64,000 nt of DNA from Rotaria sordida (Eukaryota; Rotifera; Eurotatoria; Philodinida; Philodinidae), in NCBI GenBank assembly GCA_905250125.1, contig CAJNOL010000208.1, forward strand, positions 76,194 through 140,193, written 5' to 3'. A model generated the notes under the pieces. That model searched no databases and had not been told where the DNA came from. It saw only the letters and a program-made list of their open reading frames with translations. The stretch's first letter is position 1. Every line of letters starts with the position of its first letter. The position numbers were made by a program, and so were the translations under genes. Positions 56,411-64,000 of the stretch are shown piece after piece.

Positions 56411-57445
56411 ATGATGATAAAATCTTCTAAAATCTTTTATAAAGTTTTTTATTTAAAACATTTAAATTCTATTTCACAATATTCAACAAAAAATTCCTCA
56501 ATACCAATTATAGATTTAACGAAATCATATGAAAATAAAAAATATCGTAAAGAATTAGCTGAACAAATTGATGAAATATGTCAAAATATTGGTTTTTTTA
56601 TTATAACTGGACATTTAATTGATGAAAAAATTCAAAATGATATGATAAATATATCAAAAGAATTTTTTCATTTACCATTAACAATAAAACGAGAAATTAC
56701 TGGTTCAAAAGATTATCCTTATGGTTATAATGGATTAAATGATGAAAATTTATCACGTGGATATAATCATTCATCATCATATTTATTACCAGATTTAAAA
56801 GAAAGTTTTTCTATTGGACCTGAACATGAAGGAAAAATTCGTTGGCCAAGTAAACCTTTATTAATGTCTTCAATTTGGTTAAATTATTATAAACAATGTC
56901 ATAATTTATCTAAACATTTATATAAATTATTTGCATTAGCATTAAATTTAGATGAACATTGGTTTGATAATAAAATTAATGAACATCGTTCAGCATTACG
57001 TTCATTATATTATCCATCATTTTCATCATCATTACCAGAAAATCAATATCGTTCAAGTCCACATACTGATTATGGAGCATTTACTATTTTAAAACAAGAT
57101 TCTATTGGAGGTTTACAAGTACAAAATCGTTTAAATAATAAATGGATTGATGTTCCTTTTATTGATAATAGTTTTGTTATTAATTTAGGTGATTTAATGT
57201 CCAGATGGACTAATGATCATTGGGTATCAACACCTCATCGTGTCATTACACCTTTAAATAATAAAATAAATGATCTATATTCATCTCGTCAAAGTATTGC
57301 TTTTTTCTGTCAAATTAATCCAAATGAAATAGTTACTTGTATACCAACATGTTCTTCAATTGATAAACCACCGAAATATCCACCGATTAAATCATGGGAT
57401 TTAATTATGCAAAAATATTTATCATCAACTCAAAAGAACTATTAA
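56411..57445 (+). CDS. 2-oxoglutarate/Fe(II)-dependent dioxygenase, isopenicillin-N-synthase-like (DIOX_N + 2OG-FeII_Oxy)
   Basis: Intronless, 344 residues from Met at 56411 (frame open from 56345; residue numbers below count from 56345). Seen: DIOX_N start IPIIDLTKSYENKK and ICQNIGFFIITGH; YGYNGLNDENLSRGYNHSS; LKESFSIGPEH; then the Fe(II) site H240-T-D242 (SSPHTDYGAFTIL) and H298 (TPHRV), and the 2-oxoglutarate site R315-x-S317 (SRQSIAFF). All key residues are present, so the enzyme should be active. The family hydroxylates or desaturates small molecules; the plant and fungal/bacterial members include flavonoid, gibberellin and antibiotic enzymes. The ESFSIGPE region is shared with the bacterial/fungal oxidoreductases rather than with animal prolyl hydroxylases. 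The N-terminus (KSSKIFYKVFYLKHLNSIS) is basic and hydroxylated and could be a mitochondrial presequence. Codons are extremely A/T-ended. Confidence 0.9.
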   Translation: MMIKSSKIFYKVFYLKHLNSISQYSTKNSSIPIIDLTKSYENKKYRKELAEQIDEICQNIGFFIITGHLIDEKIQNDMINISKEFFHLPLTIKREITGSKDYPYGYNGLNDENLSRGYNHSSSYLLPDLKESFSIGPEHEGKIRWPSKPLLMSSIWLNYYKQCHNLSKHLYKLFALALNLDEHWFDNKINEHRSALRSLYYPSFSSSLPENQYRSSPHTDYGAFTILKQDSIGGLQVQNRLNNKWIDVPFIDNSFVINLGDLMSRWTNDHWVSTPHRVITPLNNKINDLYSSRQSIAFFCQINPNEIVTCIPTCSSIDKPPKYPPIKSWDLIMQKYLSSTQKNY

Positions 57446-58785
57446 AAAAAATATATATATTATACTTTTATTCGATTATTTCATCATTTATTTACAATCA
57501 TTTATACATTTAACAAATTAAAATAAACTTAACTATATAATTTATTCGAAGAAAAACTAATGATACACATTAACAAATGAAATGTAAATCATTATTTGAA
57601 CGAAAAGAAAAACATATAAGAGAACAGGATATTTTCGATCGTTGTAGAGGTTTTAATAAAGTGTCATCGTGAGCGTGTCTGTTTCTCCTCTACTTACTCC
57701 ACACCCACATCCTGACTCTTTTTAGCTGTGCGTAATTGTAAGAAAATTTATTGTGAATTAAGTCTGCTCATTTGATAAAGTACTAAGTGAAATATTCACT
57801 CTCAATATTTTCACGATGAAATTTTCTAATCTAATTTAAAAGAGTCTTTTAATCTCGTTCTTGTCCGTAAGCAATTAAATAAAGAAGCGCTTTGCACAAG
57901 TTACTATGTTTTTACTCAGAATGATAATCACATATATTGAGTTTTTTCTATTGAGAACATACATATTTTCAAACAATCTGCACTGATAAATAAACAAAAC
58001 TATTTAGTTATTAGAGCTGCCATCTTTTCAGTAGTAAATAAATTATTATTCGAAATAATAAGAATGATTTGTTGATCACTTGAATAGTATTTTTTATTTG
58101 ATTGATCGTTTATAAATAAATTTAGAAGCTAAAACAAAGACTTGGACAAGTTATTAAAAAATGTCAATTCGAAATAAATAAGTGGAATTACATCTGGATA
58201 AAACTAACAGATTTTTTTCATATAAACGAAAACGCTAATTCCAAAAAAATCAAATTGAATTTTCCAAAAGCAAATTCATTATTCGTAATACGTCTAGTTA
58301 TATCTAAAAGGCAACATTATAGGATGTCAAAACAATCTAATAGGTGATTGTATTGCAATATGGTTCGTGATTAAAGGCATGTTGACACATTTCGTCATAT
58401 TTCAAATGTGAAGAAAAACAACAGTTTGAATTGCACACGTCCTTCTGTCAGAGAGAAATATATCCATTCAAAAGTAAATATACTACTTTTTCTAGTACAA
58501 AACATCATGGTTATGGTTTGAAATTACTCATTTTTCATTGATATGAAATGAACTTAGTTTGGTGTCTATTTTCGAATTTCTCAGATAAAATATTAAACTT
58601 GTAGCTGAGAAAATCAAATTGCATTTTGGATATGTTTGGATAGTTGCATCGATGACACAACTGATAATTGAAGTTTTTATCCATGCAGTTTATTGATTTG
58701 ACAAGTTTTTTTTAACAATGTCAATTGCTCATTCTCAAAGTAAATAGAATTTTTTTATCAGGTAAATTCAAAATGACGTCATATG
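57446..58785. other. Intergenic, no gene recognised
   Basis: AT-rich spacer; one CACACCCACA patch near 57695. Nothing else supported. Confidence 0.45.
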
Positions 58786-59330
58786 TACAGGATGATCCAA
58801 AAGTAATCCGACAGTGTTTGATTACGAATAACTTCTGATAGGAATAAGAGAGAGCTGCGGTTTTCATCGTTCGAAAGAGGAGATGAAGACGCATCGAATC
58901 ATATATTATATGCTTGTTCTAAGATGTTTTCTTAACCAATTTTCTGAGAAAATTGCTAGAAAATGGTTTCTTATTAAATAAGAAAAAGGCAAAAAGAAAT
59001 GATTTTTTTACATAAATTCATAGAAAAATTGGGTCAGAATTTTGAGTAAAATACCTAGAATTTCTCAAGGAGTAACCCTCAAACTCTGGCCTTTGCACAG
59101 TTTTCTAGGTTTTTGACTAGCAATTCGAATGTACATCTCATCATTAAAAAATTCAATTTATTCTCTTTACGGAGTACATTGCTTTCCAAAAACATCGATT
59201 TAAGTCCTTGAAGAAAACCTAGGTCAAATTGTCCAACTACTGTACAGTTCGATAGGTCTTCATCTCCTCTTTCGAACGATAAAAAACCGTAGCTCTCTAT
59301 AAACTCTGAAGAGAATTTCACTAAAATATA
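58786..59330. mobile_element. Palindromic element, copy 2 of the family seen at 29 kb; mariner-like left end
   Basis: Left side TACAGGATGATCCAAAAGTA, then AGAGAGAGCTGCGGTTTTC and CGAAAGAGGAGATGAAGAC; the right side carries the reverse complement (TCTTCATCTCCTCTTTCGAA, CGTAGCTCTCTATA). The left terminus resembles the ACAGGGTG-x-CCAAAAGTA ends of mariner-type elements. No target duplication was established. The minus-strand frame at 59079-59321 is part of the repeat, not a gene. Confidence 0.62.
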
Positions 59331-59678
59331 CTCTTCAACCTTTAATAATCATGTTTTTGTTTACTGATATATCTATTTTGTGGATGCCACGAAAATGATG
59401 ATGTGATAAGGCTGAAGAAGAAATATTCGTAACCATGGAAATTTTTTTATTTATTTCAGTTTAAGTGTACATCATGTACCTCTTTTATAATTTTATCAAT
59501 TTAATTGAGAATTCTCTGATTTTTTTCGAGTATTTTAGTATAAATCCATAATAGAATTTTTTACAACGAGTTTAACTGTTAAAAGAATATCAAATATGAA
59601 CAAATAATCAGCATTAAAAAAGAATGATTTATGTGAATCGTGTAATGTTTATTGTCAATTGAATATTGATCGATCTAG

Positions 59679-60991
59679 TTATCTACTTCGTGGTCCTGGT
59701 ATTTGATTAGCCTGCTCGACTGAATTAGAAGCAATGGGTTCATTTGAACGTTGTTGTCCAGCAAAGTTATTTGGATAATATGGAACATTTGATTTCGGTA
59801 GTCCACGCCCGTGAACAAAATTATCTCCGACATATGGGTTCGCTGATCTTACATTAGGATTTCGATACATATTCCGAGGATAATTATAGTTATAGTTCAT
59901 AGGATAAGGATATTGTTGAGGATTATAACCATATTCTAGAAGAAGGAGAGACAATATTACAACAAAATGAAGTAATAAATCAAATAAATCACTCACGATT
60001 ATATCCATAATAATTATTATTATTAGGATAAGGAAATTGTGGAATATAGTTTTGTCTGAATTGATTCCAACCTTGAGTAAATTGATTTATACCTTGATTG
60101 AAATTTTGTTTGTATTGATCCCAATTTTGACCAATCTGATTAACACCTTGATTGAAATTTTGTCTGTATTGATCAAAATTTTGACCAATCTGATTAACAC
60201 CTTGATCGAAATTTTGTCTGTATTGATCAAAATTTTGACCAATCTGATTAATACCTTGATTGAAATTTTGTCTGTATTGATCCCAATTTTGACCAATCTG
60301 ACCAATACCTTGATTGAAATTTTGTTTGTATTGATCCCAATTTTGACCAATCTGATTAACACCTTGATTGAAATTTTGTCTGTATTGATCCCAATTTTGA
60401 CCAATCTGATTAGCACCTTGATTGAAATTTTGTCTGTATCGATCGACATTTTGATACAATGAGTTGCTAACAGAACTGACAGCAGGAACCACATGGTTAC
60501 GGATAATATTGTAGCCACTCGAAATAAGATTATTCACATCTTGACCTAACGTATTCCCCGTAGCCTGTCGTCGCTTTCGGAGAGCTCGACCATTGATTAC
60601 TAAATTTATTTATGTTAGAGAAGAATTTCAATGTTGAATTCTTTTGCTTCGAATGAGAATCTAGACGTCATACGCGTTTTTTAAAAACAGAAACCACATA
60701 CTGAGTTTTCATGAATTAGAAATCATACTTGAAATTTCTTTTCCTTAGCGAGTTTCTATGAGGTTCTTCATTTTTTTTCAGAACTCAGGAACACATAGTG
60801 ATTTATCACGAAATGAAAGAAAAGATATTTCTAAACACCTGAGGGAATATCTAGAAATTAATTGTCTAGTATTTTCACGCTCTTTAAGAAGCGTGATATC
60901 TCTAATTTTAAGTAAAATTTTGATGGAAATATTGATGTTTACCTGGAATTGATAAGATTAATAGAAGTAGAAATATTTTGATTCTGGACAT
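59679..60991 (-). CDS. Secreted 18-residue-repeat protein with basic cleavage-like site
   Basis: Three exons: 60943-60991, 59997-60599 and 59679-59935, GT-AG, phases 1 and 1; 302 residues. Seen: signal peptide MSRIKIFLLLLILSIP; directly after it a basic cluster GRALRKRRQATG, like a proprotein-convertase site; a region with SSGYNIIRNHVVPAVSSVSN; then seven tandem copies of an 18-residue unit DQYRQNFNQGVNQIGQNW (with Y/K, V/I/A and W/F variants) and an eighth partial one; then a Pro/Asn/Tyr-rich tail in exon 3 (YPYPMNYNYNYPRNMYRN). The unit spaces aromatics and hydrophobics like an amphipathic helix, giving a glutamine/asparagine-rich helical rod. No known family recognised. A structural secretion, adhesive or processed peptide precursor are all possible; the repeat and tail do not show further dibasic sites, which argues against many small peptides. 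Confidence 0.8.
60070..60447 (-). repeat. 54-bp tandem repeat, seven units, coding
   Basis: Seven 54-bp units in frame in exon 2 of the secreted repeat protein, differing mostly at single bases (CAAAAT/CCCAAT for Phe/Trp, TTGTCT/TTTGTT for Arg/Lys). High identity indicates recent expansion or homogenisation. The reverse strand is also open, giving misleading antisense frames. Confidence 0.9.
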
Positions 60992-63635
60992 TTTGATTAA
61001 TGTCATATGTTATTTGGGAGAAAATGTTTGTGATACAATTTTTTCTTTAGCTTTACGATGAATTACTTTGATTTACGTCTTGTTCGTTCTTACTAAGTTG
61101 GATTTAATGCGATGCAAATGCCTCATTTTCAATCAAAATTTGGTTCTTTACATATTACTTGCATTTATTTTCAACGGTACACTTTTAGAGAAAAAATGCA
61201 ATCAACCTTTTTTATTGACAGTCTTATGTACATATTTATATACACGATAATATATATCACGTTTATACCAATTCGCTTTGCTTTCAGATTTTCTTTTATT
61301 TGTTTTTGTTCTGAAGTAAATCATCGAATATTTTCATTAGCTATCGGTAGATTTATTTTCTACGCCATTATGTTGAATTACATTTATGCTTCGAAATATT
61401 TACTATTAAAAGAAAAAGAAAAAAAAACACAGTATTATAGAACGGTTAAGAGTTGATTTAGAATACGAACATCTAGAACTATATAAATACGTAACTAAAA
61501 AAAATAAATTTGATCAATAGTCAATCTATGGATTTATTACATTGATAGTGCATTACTCTTCTCTCATTCTCGTTGATTGATTTTCAAAGGTCAAAGATCT
61601 ACTACAACGTGATAAATGCATAGAAATAATTTTTTTTTCTAGACGATCTACTTTTTTTTAAAGAAAGAAAATATCTCAACTGAACTTCTTTGAAAAACTA
61701 TATATCATTATTGATTCAATTAGATAATAAAGAAAAAGATTCGATCGTAAAATGTTATTCAGACTTTTTCTCAAATTAACTAGATAAATACATCTAATAA
61801 AAGCTTTGATTTACGATCATGAAATTTCACTGTTCATTTCAATTTCGTCAAGAGTATACGTGTTTCTTTATCACTTGCACCACTAAGTGTACTAAACTAC
61901 TTCCAGAAAAATAATATTCTAGCCAACGACAATAGTTTGATTAATCACTAATTTCAAAAAAAAAGAAAAAGCATTCAAAAATTCTTTTTCCATTAGTATC
62001 ATCCATCTGTAGTCATTGACAAGCTATCAGAACCATTCGAATAGCACCGCTGAATGAATTTTTTGTTCTTCGTTCGTTGAGTTCTATTGAGAGTTAAGAT
62101 AAGCTGAGTAATCCTCTTTTATAGCTAATTCCTTGAAAAATATACAAATCCTGATCGAAAATATTCTACATACTTGAATAATAAATTCTTTTTACATTTC
62201 AAATAGAATTGTTTGAGGTTCCTTTACTCAGAATGTAGACCAGGCAGCAGATTTCCAAGTACTATAAAATCTGCCTTACTTCCTAGTTGCAGTGATTTGG
62301 AATGTGATCTCAGGTTTTTACGTTAGATTTGTCACAAAATGGAATAAAAGACATGCCTAAAGAGTTCAACATGCTCAGAAACACGTTTAAATGAATATTC
62401 AAGCGTGTGTTCATATATCTCAGAAATGGAATTTCAATCAACAAGAGCCTTGATTCCTCTAATTTTAGGAGTTCATCTTCAGGATAATTTATACGTCTTT
62501 CTATTTTCCATCGATAATAAAAGAGATGATTTTTCATTTACCAATGTTGATTTGGCTTGATCCTTTTAGATTATTATTGAATGGTATCTAAGGCATTCTT
62601 GATTGGTACGATAAAATACTATTATACTGTCAATATTCACAGAGTGTAGATTTCGGTATTATTTTTAATTTTTACAGTCAAGTTATCAGTTAATATTAAA
62701 GTTGATGATAGATCTATTTATTCTTGTATTTGACTAAAATGTCACTACATTTCTATTTTCTCCATCCATGACACATACTAAATGCATTTTGTGAGCAATT
62801 TTTTTCAATTTATATGTTTAAATTCATCATCAGTATAAAAATAGCTTTTGACAAACCGTCTTATATGTGTTCTGGGAGAGCTTAAAATTCTCTAAGATTC
62901 AATATATTTATCTGTTATACTGCATAGATTTGTTGAAAAATAATTTATATATAGTGAACGCAGGCGAACATTGGAAAATATCAAAAGTTAACATTTTTAT
63001 TGTTTTTTCAATTATTAATTATATAGGAATAAAGTTTCGCAACAGTATTGAGTAATTCATAATAAATAGCCACTTTTGCATGTCATCTTTTCATCATCTA
63101 GTACGTTGTTTTTAAAAAATAAAAATATCCCATAAAAAATCTCTAGAATGTACAAATAAAAGGTTATTTAATGTGTACACATTTTGTTTGAAAAATAGTC
63201 GAAACTCTGTTCGACCAATTTTCGACGCTACAAATATGATTACTTTTTGGTATGCTGCGAATTTCTTTTTTATCATTTAAGTGATTAACGAATCATGGTT
63301 TTCAACTTAATCTCATTGTGTATTATTATCGATGGCGTCCTATAAATTAGAAGTATATGTTAGTCATCTATGTTTATATGTGAAATGCGCACAATACTCT
63401 GAGCACTAATATCAATGTTTTCTGATGTGTATGAAGTTATAGCATTGTTATCTTGATAGATGAAATTGTTGAATAGTAGTCATTCGCCTTCAGATTGAGC
63501 ATGTTAAAGAACAACTTCAAGATATTTCTCGTGTGATAATGTTTGATCAGATTCAAATATAATTAGAGATGTGAGACTACTTTTTGGAAACATCTAATCA
63601 CGCCATAAATCCTTTTGAATATTTAATATTTTAAT
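60992..63635. other. Intergenic, no gene recognised
   Basis: AT-rich. Frames at 61112-61456 and 62867-63055 are hydrophobic chance frames without splice context or domain. The promoter of the secreted repeat protein gene should lie just right of 60991. Confidence 0.4.
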
Positions 63636-63815
63636 TTATATATTTCTTTGTCCATTTGCCTGTTGTCGACTAGCAGTATAAACACGTTCTGGTGAAGGAT
63701 ATTTTTCATCAATGGATAGAATTTTCTTAAATTGATGATAGAAAAAAACAAATTGATCGTTTGCTAAAAAATGATCTTGTTCGAATGGTTGAAATTTGAT
63801 TGAACAGAATTTCGT
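63636..63815 (-). CDS. Probable last exon of a gene continuing past the right edge (partial)
   Basis: Protein-like frame on the minus strand: KFCSIKFQPFEQDHFLANDQ, then FYHQFKKILSIDEKYPSPERV and TASRQQANGQRNI, followed by a TAA stop at 63636-63638. Composition is normal for a soluble protein and unlike the surrounding AT-rich noise. The exon probably starts near 63815, after an A-rich stretch ending AG; the upstream exon was not found in the last 185 bases, so the gene likely extends beyond the window. Family not recognised. Confidence 0.45.
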   Translation of the reverse strand, partial: TKFCSIKFQPFEQDHFLANDQFVFFYHQFKKILSIDEKYPSPERVYTASRQQANGQRNI

Positions 63816-64000
63816 CTTTTTTTAAAACAAAATATGTATACATTAAATAAGATTTTATTTGTATATTCTAGAGTTTTTTTGTGGGATATTTTTGTTTTTT
63901 TAAAAAACATACTAAATGATGAAAAAACGACATGCAAAAAGCGGCTATTCATTATGAGTTGCTCGGTACTGTTGCAAAACTTTATTCCTATATAATTAAT

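Noticed and set aside
59079..59321. Minus-strand 80-residue frame
   Set aside because: Lies in the palindromic element; its sequence is repeat arm and centre.
60037..60518. Frames of about 140 residues overlapping the repeat array (plus-strand 60037-60462 and minus-strand 60087-60518)
   Set aside because: They are out-of-frame readings of the 54-bp repeats; only the DQYRQNFNQG frame joins a signal peptide and a 3' exon in phase.
61112..61456. 114-residue hydrophobic plus-strand frame
   Set aside because: Phe/Ile/Tyr-rich as expected from random AT-rich DNA, with no clear helix periodicity, splice partner or family match.
1..64000. tRNA or rRNA genes
   Set aside because: No stretch showed a convincing B-box/T-arm with a matching acceptor stem or any rRNA-like block by eye; a covariance-model search was not possible.

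Overview
The window looks like nuclear DNA of an animal with a compact gene style. It is AT-rich, has short GT-AG introns (mostly 60-80 bp) where genes are split, several intronless enzyme genes, and many small palindromic repeats. Clear metazoan genes (intermediate filament with lamin tail, three-BIR IAP, rhodopsin-like GPCR) sit beside genes that look foreign to animals (cycloeucalenol cycloisomerase, a bacterial-looking sirtuin, a DIOX_N-type 2OG oxygenase, a stand-alone E1-like enzyme). This mix fits a bdelloid rotifer best, but that assignment is an inference: no species marker is present. There is one 100-N assembly gap.

Layout. 0.2-1.2 kb: endonuclease/exonuclease/phosphatase-type enzyme (minus). 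4.7-5.7 kb: cycloeucalenol cycloisomerase-like membrane protein (plus). 7.8-15.4 kb: a 12-exon gene (minus) for a type I surface protein (signal peptide, ectodomain, Thr-rich stalk, TM helix), with a mobile element in one intron. 17.4-19.0 kb: a 1.6 kb fold-back element containing an inverted minisatellite. 20.7-21.4 kb: sirtuin (minus), followed by two palindromic elements. 25.0-29.6 kb: nested repeats, including a hAT-like non-autonomous element with a perfect 8-bp target duplication. 30.2-32.1 kb: six-exon intermediate filament gene (minus). 36.9-37.8 kb: possible decayed beta-propeller-like gene. 40.7-41.7 kb: GPCR (minus). 45.8-47.8 kb: IAP (plus). 48.1-49.7 kb: two terminal-inverted-repeat elements. 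50.1-51.5 kb: unrecognised tail-anchored protein (plus). 52.7-53.9 kb: ThiF/E1-like enzyme (plus). 56.4-57.4 kb: 2OG-Fe(II) oxygenase (plus). 58.8-59.3 kb: palindromic element of the same family as the one at 29 kb. 59.7-61.0 kb: secreted 18-residue-repeat protein with a basic processing-like site (minus). 63.6-63.8 kb: last exon of a gene that probably continues past the right edge.

There is no operon and no evident pathway cluster; neighbouring genes look independent. The best candidates for something new are the cycloeucalenol cycloisomerase in an animal context, the unrecognised tail-anchored protein next to the stand-alone E1-like enzyme, the secreted repeat protein, and the fold-back element with its mirrored minisatellite. 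No tRNA, rRNA or CRISPR array was recognised.
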